This document shows positions 43,096-54,031 of a stretch of DNA of 64,000 bases, in pieces. How positions within the stretch are numbered: the stretch's first letter is position 1; the number at the start of each line of letters is the position of its first letter. The notes under the pieces are model-generated. The model saw only the letters and a program-made list of their open reading frames with translations, did no database searches and was not told the origin of the DNA. Made by a program: the position numbers and the translations under genes. This DNA comes from Dromiciops gliroides (taxonomy: Eukaryota > Chordata > Mammalia > Microbiotheria > Microbiotheriidae). The stretch lies in contig NC_057864.1 of NCBI RefSeq assembly GCF_019393635.1, positions 482,662,117 to 482,726,116 of the forward strand. Reading direction: 5' to 3'.

Positions 43096-43419
43096 CAAGT
43101 GGAGGGATTGGGGACATTGACTTGGAAATGAGAAGATTTAGAAGGGACAAAGGAGCCATCTTCAGATGTTTACAGGGCAGAGAAGGTGAGTGGGGCCGCC
43201 TCAGTAGTGAGTTACACAGACTGGATGGCCGTTGGACAGGAATATTGTGTGCCTCGGTGTTCCTTCAAGCTTGAAGATCCCAATCCGGGATTCTAGGTTG
43301 GTAGGAATTTGAGATAAGGAGCAAGGGTGCAAGCCTCATCTAACCGGAACTCATCGGACAGCCTCAGATCCACACCTCTGCCCCCAAAGCTCCCCCAAAG
43401 TCTAGGTCCGTATCACCCA

Positions 43420-43560
43420 CTGGATTGTACCACCTGAGAGTTTCACAAGCACCTCAGATAGAATACATTAAACTAGTCTGGCCAAGGTGGGGAGGCCTGG
43501 GTTCATGTCCTTCTTCTGCCATGTACAGACTGTGTGACCCTAGGCAAGTCACCTCTCAGC
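43420..43560 (+). repeat. MIR element fragment
   Basis: 'ggcctgggttcatgtccttc' then 'gactgtgtgaccctaggcaa'. Sense. The downstream half is lost. Confidence 0.6.
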
Positions 43561-44040
43561 GCCCCAGGCAAGGGGCCGATCTGCACCGGCGCAGAGAACT
43601 GCTGCTCCCTATACTGGGTCGGATTAAAAAACCAAAACACCCAACCTGAGCCGCCGCCCCCGCCCCCGCCTGCCTCTCCCCGGCAGCTTCTCTATTTCTG
43701 TCCGCAGAGTTGCCACCTCCTACTCACACCTGCCACCTTGGACTCCCGCTTCACCTCTCCCTTCACTCTCATTCCCCGTTAAAGCAGCTGCCGAGCCAGC
43801 GCTGCCAACATCCCCCTTATCCGCTCCCTCCTTCCCTTATTTGAAATCAAGCGAGACAGCTGAGTCGGTCAAAGCCAGGCTTCTTAGCAGGCCCGATCTC
43901 CCCTTGCTGGTGGAGTCTTCCCGGATTTCCATCCAACTCCCAGCTGCCCGAGGCCAGCCTCTTCTCCCCTCCTCTCCCCTCCGGCCTGGACCATTCCCAC
44001 GGCCTTCGAACTGACCTTCTTGGCTCCATCCTTCACACAG
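43561..44040. other. GC- and pyrimidine-rich unique stretch
   Basis: This is the only C/G-dense unique stretch in the intergenic part. Two overlapping GC boxes (GGGGCGGGG-type on the minus strand) sit at 43652-43670. CpGs are moderately frequent but no ORF, TATA or clear start site is visible. It might be a regulatory island. Confidence 0.4.
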
Positions 44041-44099
44041 CTGCCTCAGTCGTCTCCCTTGGGTGCTGCTTCCATCATATTGGTCCCCCCCCCCAAACC

Positions 44100-44475
44100 A
44101 GTGGTGGCAACCCAGGGTCAGTTGAACCAGACTGACACTCAGGGCCCCCCCCCATCTCTACCCACGGGCTCTGGAGTCAGAGGACATGAGTTCAAATCGC
44201 ACCTCTAAAGCTTACTACTTGCATGATCCAGAGGCAAGCACAACCTCACTGGGCCCCAGTTTTGCTCTTTTCGAGGCAGTGGGGTGGTAGTGAGGGGGAT
44301 GGTACATGACTTCTGAGGTAGCTGGACGGCCTGAGTTCAAATCCTATCTCGGACATATACTAGCTTTGTGACTCTGGGTAAGTCACTGAGGCCCTGCCTC
44401 AGTTTCCTCATCTGTAAGATGGGGATAATAACAGCACTGGTAATCTCCCAGGGTTGTCATGAGGGTCAATGAGAG
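44100..44475 (+). repeat. Two MIR elements in tandem
   Basis: The first spans about 44160-44265 ('ctggagtcagaggacatgag'). The second spans about 44285-44475 ('gtgactctgggtaagtcact', 'cctcatctgtaagatgggga', 'cccagggttgtcatgagggt'). Both are sense. Confidence 0.7.
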
Positions 44476-44509
44476 AACACACATCAGTAAATGCTCATGA
44501 TTGCGCTTC

Positions 44510-44880
44510 TGATTTTGAGAACCCCTCTGGCTCTAATTCCACGATTCGGCCTTTCTGGTTCCCTTCCCACCGTCTACGTTGCAGCCCCAGCCCCTCTCCA
44601 TTCCAATGCCTTCCCTCTGCTAATTCTTTCCTATTAATCCTGCACAGAGCTTGCTTTGTGTGTATTTGTTAGCATGGTGTCTCTCCCACTGGATTGTAAG
44701 CTCCCTGAGGGCAGGGACTGTCTTTGGCTTTTGTACCCCCAGCACATAGCCCAGTGCCTGGCAAACAGTAGGCACTTAATTAATGTTTACTGAATTGAAC
44801 TGGGTTACTACTCCCTTCCCTGCCTTTATTCCCATTGTTCTCCAAGCCTGGAATAGATTTCCCTCTTGCAGATGGATTCT
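44510..44880 (+). mobile_element. L2 LINE 3' end
   Basis: 'actggattgtaagctccctg' to 'cagtaggcacttaattaatg' is a well-kept L2 terminus. A second L2-like phrase follows ('ttctccaagcctggaataga', 44840). Confidence 0.7.
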
Positions 44881-44919
44881 CCACCACCCTGTTTATACAT
44901 ATCAGGAACCAACCGCAGA

Positions 44920-45115
44920 ATCTGAGAGCGGCAAGAGACCTCAGCAGCCATCTCATTCAACCACCCAGGAAGGAATCCCCAGTGCGACATACCTGACAAG
45001 TGGCCATTCAGCCTCCGCTCACAGACCCCCCCCCAGGGTGAGGCAGCCCCTTCCTCCTCTGGGCAGCTTGGATTACTGGGAAGTTCGTCCTGACTTCCAG
45101 CCCCAATGGTCTCTT
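44920..45115 (-). mobile_element. L3/CR1 LINE fragment
   Basis: 'aatccccagtgcgacatacc' and 'caagtggccattcagcctcc' read as the antisense of the L3 3' region. Confidence 0.55.
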
Positions 45116-45924
45116 TGCCCCTTCTTCCTGTGGTTTTTCTCCCACCCTAGGATTACACGTGTTTGGGACATAGGGTCTCTCTCCTAGTTATCTTGGTGCC
45201 TATGGTTTCAGACTTTCCTGGTTTTTCTTCCTTTCCTCCAAAGGGCCTATTGCAACACCTCGAATCTGAAAGGACAGGCCCTCATTTCATCTCCAGGACC
45301 TTTCTAACAATGGACAACAGAATGCTTAGGGGCAACCTGCTGAATACACGAAATCCTATTTGAGAAGACAAGAGCTCCTTAGTGGGGACTAACAGACACA
45401 TGTTGGGTAAAGTTCTTAGCTGAGTGCAAACATAAAGATCCAAAATGATTCCTCTGTGCTGAAAATGTAGTCTCTGATAAGGAACCTAATGATGTGAGAC
45501 AGAACTGAAAGGACAGAACTAGCTTGCTCATGGACACCCTGTCCCAGAGCAGTTGGGTTTCCCAGGAAGTCACTGGAGGACAGTTGAAGAGCCAAAGAGA
45601 CAGGAAAACTATAACAAGCAGACACAAGAACAGAAAGCATGTCATTCTGGAGCTGTTTAGTGTGAGGGAAATAACCCTATGCACCCTGATTGACCCAGAG
45701 CCCATTGTTACATGACAACACAACGTAGCTATTTGACATTTACAGTAAACATTCATAGTTATCAAGAAGATATTAAATTATATTCCTTATCCTTTAAAAA
45801 GGCTAGGAAATATGTAGCACACGGTAGGAAGGTGACCACCTGAAATGGTTAATTTTTTTTTAAAAGGAGATAAATTAGCCACACAGAAAGTTCCAGTATC
45901 AGGTGTGCCTGAGTAAATGAACCG

Positions 45925-46640
45925 AGGTCTACAGACACAGAATCACAGACTTTGAGAGTTGGAAGGGACTCATACATGAAAGGATACCCCACAAAACCAT
46001 ACACGACAATACTGCTTGAAGACCTCCAAGAACCTACCAACAGTCCAGTGCACTACTACACTATTTGTTTTCTTTACATCAACTCCAAATTGGCTCCTTT
46101 GCAATGGGTTCTGCCCTATGGGCTCAAACAAAATTAATGTAATCCTTCATCCACATGACACCCTTCACCCCACCTCCCCAACCCCAATCTTCTTTTTTCC
46201 AGGCTAAACATCTTCAATTTATTCAAATGAACTTCATGTGGCATGGACTCAAGAGCCCTCACTATCCTGGCTGCTTTCCTCCGGACCCTCACCACGTTGT
46301 CAATATCCACCTGTTACCCAGAACCAAGCACAAGGCTCCAAATGAAGTCTGATGGAGCGGAGTCTACTGGGACTGCTATGCTTCTGTTTTTGAAAGTTAA
46401 GCCCCTCTTAATGCAGCCTGAGGTTACATTGGCTTTTTAGGAAGCCACATCACATTGAGCTTGTGGTCCGTTAAGCCCCTCAGATCTTTTTCAGAGCAAC
46501 TTCTAACCATGTCTTCTCCACCCTGGACTTATGAAGTAGATTTCTTGTCCCCAGTTGTAAGACTTTACATTTATCCCTACTGGATTCCATCTTATTAGAT
46601 TCAGCCCAGGGTTCTAGTCTGCCAAGACCCTGGAGACAGA
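45925..46640 (-). mobile_element. L3/CR1 LINE, 3' third
   Basis: Antisense, long and ordered: 'caggctaaacatcttcaatt' (46200), 'cctggctgctttcctccgga', 'ttaatgcagcctgaggttac', 'ggcttttta', 'tcagatctttttcagagcaa' and 'agactttacatttatcccta' (46559). It is one of the clearest L3 copies in the window. Confidence 0.8.
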
Positions 46641-47010
46641 AAGACAAAAATGAAATAGTTGCTGCCCTCAGGGAGCTTCATTTTATTGAGAGATAATGGG
46701 TACACACATAAGCAAATACAAGTCATACACAAGGTCAGTACAGGAATTGAACTTTGAAGGAAATAAAGGGTCCTAAAAGGCAGAGATGAGGTGGTTGCAT
46801 TCCAGTCATTGGGGAAATTCTGGGCAAAGGAATGGAGATTGGAGATGAACTGTCCTGTGCATGCAGCAGTAAGCAGGCCAGGTTGGGTTAACATAAGATT
46901 ATGTAAAGGGAAGCCATGTATAAGAATCCTGAAAAGAGGTTGTAGGCAGATAGAGAAGAGCAGCCCAATAGAGAGGGTTTTACCTTTGTTTTTTCATATG
47001 GGGTTGATGG
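46640..47010 (+). repeat. Interspersed repeat, TTTATTAAG-head family, long copy
   Basis: 'gttgctgccctcagggagct', 'ttgcattccagtcattgggg', 'aatggagattggagatgaac'. The 3' part 'ctactggagtttattaagca' appears at 47540-47580 as a separate piece. Confidence 0.55.
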
Positions 47011-47034
47011 AAATTGTTTTCAATTTGGTTCAAC

Positions 47035-47100
47035 ATTCATTCGTTCATTCACTCATCCACTCATTCATTCATTCATCTATCCATTCATTCATCTATTTTT
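47035..47100. repeat. (ATTC)n tetranucleotide repeat
   Basis: About 14 imperfect ATTC units with ATCT and ACTC variants. Confidence 0.88.
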
Positions 47101-47109
47101 GTGTTCATT

Positions 47110-47235
47110 TGTGTACACGTTTCCCCTGATTGAACATTAGCTGCTTGAGTTCAGAGGGTGCTCCATCTCATTTCTGTGTTGTCAGGGCCTAGCACAGGGT
47201 CTGCCCTTGGTAAGCGCATGTTGACGGACCTAGCT
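47110..47235 (+). mobile_element. L2 LINE tail
   Basis: 'attagctgcttgagttcaga' to 'gggcctagcacagggtctgc'. It is diverged. Confidence 0.5.
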
Positions 47236-47869
47236 CAGGCTATTTATGCTGAATGAGCCCACTCCTGTTTGGCACTCATGGGGCATACTCCGCCAGGTGA
47301 GGTAGGCATGATTTTTCAGGTGACCTGGGGGCACTGAGGAGTCCCCACACCGCCCCCACGGCATCCCGGCATGCTCAGAGCCCCTCACCCTTGGGATAGG
47401 CAAACTCTTTAATACCAACCAAAGTAGCGGCCAATTAGGGTGTTCAGGAAGGAGAACAAGGAAGCTGGGAAGGCGGGCAGCTCAGGCTGGAGTCGCCAAG
47501 CAGAGAGATCTAGATTGGACTCTAGGGCCAATAAGGACCTACTGGAGTTTATTAAGCAGAGGAGTGACATTGTCGGGTCCCTAATCCTCTCCATTTCAGT
47601 GCCTTCCACTGTTAATCACTTCCCGTATACCCTCAGTGCCACATGCTTTGCTTATTCTATAACGGCATGAGCTCAGTGAGAAGGAATGGGGTCCTGGGCA
47701 CCCTCATTCCTACAGGTAGAGAGTATAGAGTGCCAGTGACAACCGTGCCAGGGATGGACTCATCACGCATCACTGGCCCTACTGGAGCAGTGGGAACACC
47801 CTGGCCCCTAAGCAAGTCCATCCTCAGGTGCAGATTCCTCTGGATCAGGGTTAACCTTGGGTCTTTGAC

Positions 47870-47935
47870 CTTGGTGTGTATGTATGTGTGTGTGCATGTG
47901 TGTGTATGTATATGCATGTACATATATATAATTGG
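47870..47935. repeat. (TG)n-rich simple repeat
   Basis: Imperfect TGTG/TATG units ending in TATATATA. Confidence 0.85.
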
Positions 47936-49849
47936 GGTGTTACATAATTGGTTTCCTTTGTAATCCTGTACATTTTATTCCATGTATTAAAACCATGCGT
48001 TATTCTCTGAAGGCTGCCACAGACTTCTCCAAACTGTGACCAAAGGAGTCCGTGACACACACAGCAAAGGTTCCTGTCCCTTGGTCTTGATCTTCTTGGA
48101 AGGGTTTGGTGATGCCTTGGGCACGCTGGGTCAACATCAAGGAGCAAGTCTTCAGTGAGTTTCTGAACCACCCATGGGTGGGGAGGCTCCTTGACCGTAG
48201 CCGAAGCCCCTTTGCCCCGCCTCAGCCTGATGTGCGTCGATCGAGATTTCTACAGCCTGAATGGACACGGATGGGGACATTTGGAGGACTGGACCCCTGT
48301 TTCCTGGCTGCACACCCAGTCAGGCTGGAAATGACTCCAATCACAGCAGAAACCTTGAAGACATTAGCGGGCTCTGACTGCACCAGGCCTGTGACGTTCT
48401 CCTTCTCTGAGACGCATCTCTCAGAAACTCCAGGAGTGATATGACATACCCTTGGCAGAGATTGCTTCTCTCACTAAAGCCAAGGAGCCTCTACGTGGAT
48501 GAAGTCTCAAGGCCCCTTGATCGAGTGGCTAGCATATAATTATTATCCAGGACTTAATGTATGCAACATAATTAAAGTGGAACATCATAATCACATACAA
48601 CCTTCTCTGCAATTTCAAATCTTGGGGGAGAGGTTCTCAACATGGGGTGTACGGAGCCTCAAGAGGGCCCATGGACAGATTCCAAGGGTCCATAAACTTG
48701 GGGCATAGACCATTTGGACAGCTGCAGTTCAATGCCATGGGCTTCCTTCGTAGTTAGATGTATTTTATTTTATGAATTTACCAGCATTATTGTGAGGAGG
48801 GGTGCCTGATCTTCTCCAATGTTCTGCCCAGAGTCCATGACAAACACACATTTAAGAGCACCTTCCTTGCAGACTTGCTGAGGGGCACAGAGATGTTAAG
48901 GGACCTACTCAGTTAAAGGGTTCAAATAGCTGTTTGAAGACGAATGTCTTGCTAGAGCAGAAGGAATTCACAGGGCTGCCCTCTGCCCTTCCCAGTGAGA
49001 TCTGCTTCTCGAATGGAAATGTGTCCTGAGAACAATCCCTTGCTTACACAGCAGAGACTCAGTTACTGAATCTGCTATCTACTATCTGGGCAAATGAATC
49101 AACAGTCAAGAAACCTGGGAGTCAAGAGTCTGGTGAGTGACAGTGAGTCCTGAAGAGCCAGGCAGGAAAGAAGGAACGTGGATGTGATCTGGAGACTGGA
49201 AGAACTAAGAATGCCTGTGTTTCCTGGACAAGGAGGTCCCCTTTGGATGAATGGGCCAAGTGGGCATATTCCTTTTCCTGAGAGGCCTTTGGCCTGGGCT
49301 CTGTTGCTTTCACAAGTAGGGGACTTTGCTAAACCATCAATTAAGATGCATTTATCAACGCTGTGTGTCTGAGGCCCGGGGAGGGCACCCATTGGGGGAG
49401 CGAGGAATGAGCTCTCTTGCCCAAGGGCAGTGAAGCATGGGAGCTGGAGGGAACGGAATCATTTCTGGATGGACAAGTGGGCAGTTTCTGAGAAGGGACC
49501 GTGATGGCTGACACTGGATAGTTGCACAGGGTGGTGTCCGTGGGGGCCTTGTGGCCTAGGTTTTCCTAAGGGACAACATTTGCTTCCACAATGAGAACCC
49601 ATGGGTCCCTCTGCCTGGGACTGGCCCCTCCCTGCCCTCCCCAGTCTAAGTAGACCCTACACCACAGGGCTGTGCTAACAATCCAAGCAGAAATGGGTCT
49701 CTGGGGCCACACACTGGCTTGGAAAACCACAAGTCACCATGATCTATGTTGTTTTGCATTTCACACCATTTTGCTAAGTATTTTCCAATTGCATTTTCTT
49801 CTGGGTCAGCTGCCCTGGGAGTGCTGTGGGCTGCAGGCTGGACCTCTCT

Positions 49850-50010
49850 TGTTTAGGGGGTAGAGGGTTGGACTTGGAAGACTTGGGTTCAAATCTTGCC
49901 CCTGATGCATAGTTGCTCGGCCTTGGGTCAGTTACTTAGATTCTCTGGGCCTCAGTTTTCTCTTCTGCCCGATGAGGGGTCAGCCTGGGCGATCTCTGAG
50001 GTACCTTCTG
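49850..50010 (+). repeat. MIR element fragment
   Basis: 'ttggaagacttgggttcaaa' then 'cggccttgggtcagttactt' and 'ggcctcagttttctcttctg'. Sense. Confidence 0.6.
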
Positions 50011-50581
50011 GCCATAAGTCTGAGTGGGATCTTATGCTCTTAGCTCAAACTCCATTAAGTAGCAAAATGCACCAAGGGTACAAAACACTTTTCACGCATT
50101 CTTGAAACAGTGTTCACTAGTCCTGGAAGTGTCAACGGCTCTGTCCCAATTAAGAAGTGTGAGGAAGAAAAAACTGCGGGTTTGTGGGGAGACTGAGCTT
50201 GTCAGGAACCCTCTGAAGAGCAAAAAGGAAGGGGGGGGCGCCACTCCTTGGAGCGCCTGGCTGGGGAAACCACTCAGGGGACCGTTATTCAGGTGGACTC
50301 CCCACCATCACTGAGGTCCTGGGTTCCCTGGAGACGCTGAGGATCAAAGGGTGGGCGGGGGCTGGATGACTGAGAAGGGGTGGCAGTCTCACTACCACTC
50401 CTTGGTGGTCATCTTTTTATGTCAATACTCATGTGGGTCTGGGGTCTCATTGTTCAGGGGCTCCCTCCCATGATACCCATAGTGACCCACCTTGTGCAGC
50501 TGTCACCCTTGGCCTTGCCTTCCCATTGGTTTGCCAGCACAGGCCCCACCCACCCTGCTGGGGGCCATTGTTGGCGAGGGC

Positions 50582-50662
50582 TGCCCATCCATCCATCCAT
50601 CCATCCCTCCCTCCATCCCTCCATCTGTCTGCCCATCCCTCCGTTCGTCCATCTGTCCATCC
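50582..50662. repeat. (CATC)n/(CCAT)n tetranucleotide repeat
   Basis: About 20 imperfect CATC/CCTC units. The flanking SINE at 50684 is separate. Confidence 0.9.
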
Positions 50663-50683
50663 AGCTCCTGTGAGGGGCCCATC

Positions 50684-50840
50684 TTTTTTTTTTTTTTTCC
50701 TTTTGGTGAGGCAATTGGGGTTAAGTGACTTGCCTAGGGTCACACAGCTAGTAAGTGTTAAATGGCTGAGGCCGGATTTGAACTCAGGTCCTCCTGACTC
50801 CAGGGCCGGAGCTCTATCCACTGCACCACCTAGCTGTCCC
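50684..50840 (-). mobile_element. WSINE1-like SINE
   Basis: Antisense. GGGCCCATCTTTTTT at 50675-50689 and 50842-50856 is a perfect 15-bp duplication that overlaps the T tail. Confidence 0.93.
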
Positions 50841-51309
50841 AGGGCCCATCTTTTTTGAGGCATCATGGCTACACTTCCTTCTTGCCTTTCCCAGAAGGAA
50901 CATATTTCTTTTTCTACACAGATTACTTGGCTGCATCCTCACGTCTACCCCTGGCAGGGAGGGATCAGGTTCTTGTTACAATGAGAGGGAGAAGAGGGAG
51001 GCCTGGGGGGGGGGTTAACACGCCTTGCCCCAGGTCCCACAGCAAACTGGGGACATCGTGGGACGAGTGCCCGCCCCCCTCCCGGGCTCTCTCCATTGAC
51101 TCCGGCCCCAGCAATGACCAACATGCTTGGGGCTCACAATGGCTGCTGCCCAGGTGTTACAAGGGGGAATTGGGGGTGGGGGAGTGCACTTCTAGCTATG
51201 GGAGGGCAGGTGCTCTGACCGCAGCTGGATCCCCGCTCCCCCTTTGCCCCGACTCAGCCTGATGCGGCCCCATCAGGATTTCTACTGTCTCCTTGACAGA
51301 CAGACACCA

Positions 51310-51859
51310 GGCTGCAGAGTTAAAGGGACATTTATTGTGGCAGGGGCCAAATAAGAGCCGGTTTTCTGTCTCCTGACCTCTGCAGGGTATGCTAGCCACC
51401 CCCTCCTCTTCATTGTTCTCAGGACCCCTTTCAGATGACTGACGGCTTTCTTCTCGAGTAGCCCTCCCTTGTGTGCCCTTCCATGAAAGCTGGGGGTCAG
51501 GAGCAGTTCTGGGTCCCCTCCACGGACAGTCCTGAGGACCCCTGATGCTCCAACCTAGCCTGGGAGCAGGAAACCTCCGGTGGGAGCTTTGGGCCTCCCA
51601 GGGGCCCCCAATGAAGAGGAGAAGGTCATGTGGAACTGGGGTCTCTGGGCCGATCAGTTCCTGAGGAATTGGGAGGGAGACACATGATGGCGAGCAGACC
51701 AAGGACAGACAGAACCATTGAGCCAGATGTTGGAACAGGCTCGAGGGAGGCCTGAGACTCCAAGACACCAAGAGATGAAGGGACTCAGCCCCTCGGAAGT
51801 GGCCTGGGCTCCTCAGAGACGCTTCCCTGAGGGCCCAGCTCACCCTGGCTGGGACACCC
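51310..51859 (-). other. VPS8: VPS8 3' untranslated region
   Basis: About 550 bases between the stop codon and the cleavage site predicted from the AATAAA at 51331. It is GC-rich, without recognisable repeats. A 215-codon minus-strand frame overlaps it, but that reads across the UTR in another frame and resembles nothing known to me. Confidence 0.75.
51331..51336 (-). terminator. VPS8: VPS8 poly(A) signal
   Basis: AATAAA on the minus strand, 524 bases after the stop. It is followed by a G/U-rich element ('tggtgtctgtctgtc') 20-35 bases downstream. Cleavage is expected near 51310-51316. Confidence 0.8.
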
Positions 51860-52009
51860 TCAGTCCTGGGTCAGGGGGGGAGGAGCCAGGTGGAGCTGAA
51901 AGTTCTCATTCTGGAAGATGCTGTTGAGGGCAGGGCTGCTCTTGGAGACCCCGAGGAGCCTGTGACTCTCACTGCTTTGGGTCTGCGAGAGCTCCGTCAG
52001 CAGGGCCAG
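51860..52009 (-). CDS. VPS8: VPS8 last coding exon
   Basis: The acceptor is 'tcgctgtcttgcag' (AG at 52011-52010). The exon starts in phase 0 and encodes 49 residues plus TGA. LALLTELSQTQSSESHRLL is followed by NSIFQNENFQLHLAPPPLTQ and a final D. As I remember it, human VPS8 ends LALLTELSQNRSSESYRPF...NSIFQNENFQLQLIPPPVTED, so the match is near full over this tail. VPS8 is the CORVET-specific Vps subunit that acts with Rab5 on early endosomes. This piece lies past the RING-like domain and is probably flexible. It converges with C3orf70 about 13 kb away, which is the mammalian gene order as I recall it. Confidence 0.92.
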   Translation of the reverse strand: MALLTELSQTQSSESHRLLGVSKSSPALNSIFQNENFQLHLAPPPLTQD

Positions 52010-53800
52010 CTGCAAGACAGCGATAAACAGCATCAGAAGGGCCTCTGCCAGCACCCAGAGCTGGGGGTTGTGGGAGAGCCCATTACGGGCTCCCTTGGGA
52101 TCACTGCCCCCCCACAACGATTGTAAAAAACGGGCGCCCTCACCCCAGCAATATCTGACACCGCTGAGCCCCTCCCCTCCTCCCCATCACAGGGCATGGC
52201 GCAGGGCAGTCCTCCATTCACTAAGGCTTTCTCCCTCCCTTGTTCAGCAATCATTCCTCTCATCCTTCTGGTCTTCTGGGTATGTGGGCTGTCTCCTCTT
52301 AAGCAGTCTCAGTTTCTTAGCACCTGGAGTGGCCTCCTCCTGTGCTAAGGTGCCATCCCTGGGCTTGGGCAGTATCTTATTATTATTATTATTATTATTA
52401 TTTTTTGCAGGGCACTGAGGGTTAAGTGACTTGCCCAAGGTCACACAGCTTGTAAGTGTCAAGTGTCGGATTTGAACTCGGGTCCTCCTGAATCCAGGGC
52501 CAGTGCTTTATCCACTGTACCACCTAGCTGCCCCCTTTGGGCAATATCTTTGCCAAGAAAACTCCAAATGGAGTCATGGAGTCAACAACTCCTTAGCGTG
52601 CCCCTGGCACAGGCTCACTCTACCTGTGTCGCCTTGCTGACTCTCCCCAGGCAGCACCCCCTGCTCTAGTGGGGCTGGGCATGGGTCAGCTTGACCCTTC
52701 TGAGCTTAGCTCAGAGCTCCTGAGCTCAAGCAATCCTGCACCCTCTGCATCCCGGCAGCAGGGATCCCAGGTGGGTGGCATTTGTCATCACTAATGATCT
52801 CCCAGCTGTCCACTGCCCGTACATGCCCTGGCTTGTCTGGCTTATGCTCCGGGGCCAGCCCCTGAATACGCACAGATGTTTATCAGGCACTGTCTCTTTA
52901 GAAAAATGACACCCATGGGGGCAGCCCCCTAGGGATGCCAATGGCCACCCTATACTGCTGCCATCCCTGTCTCTTGCTGGTTTATCTGCTGGAACCAATG
53001 TCCTTGGCGGGGCCTGGCTGCCAACCCGGGCCCAGCTCCTGGTCGCTGGCTGCAGCTCCCAAGGAGGTCTCACGAGTGCTGGGCTGGGCCCAGGGCTGGA
53101 CCAGGGGAGTGAAGCTCCTTTAACTCAGCTGTGCAAATGCCCAGGATGGAAACGTGAGTTGGAGGTTGGGGGGCAGCTGAGCTGGGGGGCCGGAGGCCTC
53201 GCCCCACCCTCCCAGGTCCCAGGAAGCAGGATCAAACAGAAGGGGCCTAAGAGGTCATCCAGGTCCACCCCTCCTCCCCTGCCCCCCGCCCCGGCCAAGG
53301 CAGGATTTCTCTCAGGGATCTCCACAGCCCTTCTTCCTTCAATGCTGCTGAATCTGGGCCGTCCCCTGGCGAGCCCTGCCATCCCCAGGGGCTTACAGCG
53401 CTCCCCTCCCCTCCATCAAAGAGCTGGAAGAGACATTCAAGGTCAATGCCCTTGTTTTGCAGATGGGGAGACCGACTCCCAGAGGAAGAATGACCTGACT
53501 GGGGTCACTGGGTATTAAGTGGCAGGGGCAGAATTTAAAGCCAGGTCTGCTGACTGCACCAGGAAAGCCTCTTGCTAGCCCTCTCCCTTTACAGGCCAGG
53601 ATGCTGAGGCCCATGGAGAGACATCTTCCTCCCAGTCACACCAGCCTCAGTGGCCGGGCTGGCGCTGGGAGCCAGGGCATGTGTTTGTGGCTGGGTTTCT
53701 CTAAGCTGGGAAGGAGGCCAGAGACAGAACTCAGGCTTCCAGAACAATAAATCAGAAGAATGGAACTCAAAGATAAGCAGGAAAGGGGGGGGTGCTTTAC
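52010..53800 (-). other. VPS8: VPS8 last intron
   Basis: 1,791 bp with a GTAAAG donor and a TTGCAG acceptor. It contains one WSINE1-like SINE (52377-52535), a partial RTE-tailed SINE next to it (52536-52590) and a MIR-like antisense piece at about 53400-53620. The rest is GC-rich unique sequence. Confidence 0.8.
52377..52535 (-). mobile_element. WSINE1-like SINE with (TTA)n in place of A tail
   Basis: Antisense relative to + and sense relative to VPS8. The (TTA)n run at 52377-52402 occupies the tail position. TTGGGCAGTATCTT (52365-52378) and TTGGGCAATATCTT (from 52537) are the duplication. The right flank is the 3' part of an RTE-tailed SINE, so this is a nested insertion. Confidence 0.9.
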
Positions 53801-53881
53801 CCTGGAGGTTCCCCGGTAAAGGCGGCAGAGCTGGTCGAAAGCCTGGATTTGCTGGGGATCCAGTCCTGGTTCTGATGAGGT
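53801..53881 (-). CDS. VPS8: VPS8 penultimate coding exon
   Basis: 81 bp, phase 0 at both ends. The acceptor is 'cccctttggtttctcag' and the donor AGG|GTAAAG. It encodes 27 residues, TSSEPGLDPQQIQAFDQLC then RLYRGTSR, against human TSEPVLDPQQIQAFDQLCRLYRGSSR from memory. It splices in frame to LALLTELSQ of the last exon, which confirms the gene and both boundaries. The exons encoding the RING-like zinc-binding part, expected next upstream, were looked for and not seen before the window ends. Confidence 0.92.
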
Positions 53882-53998
53882 CTGAGAAACCAAAGGGGAC
53901 AAGCATTAATCGACTCCCCCCAACCTCCATCCCCACAGGGGTTCCCTCCCTCCTAAGGGGCTATGGGGGGGGGACAGATGGACACCCCGCTCTGGTAC

Positions 53999-54031
53999 CT
54001 GGCTAGTGTTCCAGCCTTCTGAGCCTCCAGT
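53999..54031 (-). other. Possible VPS8 microexon, 33 nt
   Basis: 'gcatgtttgcag' is followed by 33 bases and then CAG|GTACCA. It would encode TGGSEGWNTSQ in phase 0 and would splice in frame to the exon at 53881. Human VPS8 has about 18 other residues before TSEPVLD (from memory), so a matching exon is not assured. The splice signals could be chance. Confidence 0.3.

Larger units (their letters stand above)
38436..51309. other. Intergenic region between convergent C3orf70 and VPS8
   Basis: This stretch lies between the two gene ends. Apart from the repeats listed separately, I see nothing definite in 38436-38777, 39092-39250, 40000-40560, 41245-41550, 45116-45920, 47600-47870, 48500-49850 and 50857-51230. 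Small open frames on both strands have no recognisable family and no gene-like structure. Confidence 0.65.

Noticed and set aside
45379-45765. Opposed open frames around 45400-45770
   Set aside because: No family resemblance, splice structure or promoter; the composition is ordinary.
51196-51843. 215-codon minus-strand open frame
   Set aside because: It overlaps the VPS8 3' UTR and poly(A) signal, resembles no family I know, and GC-rich DNA yields such frames by chance.
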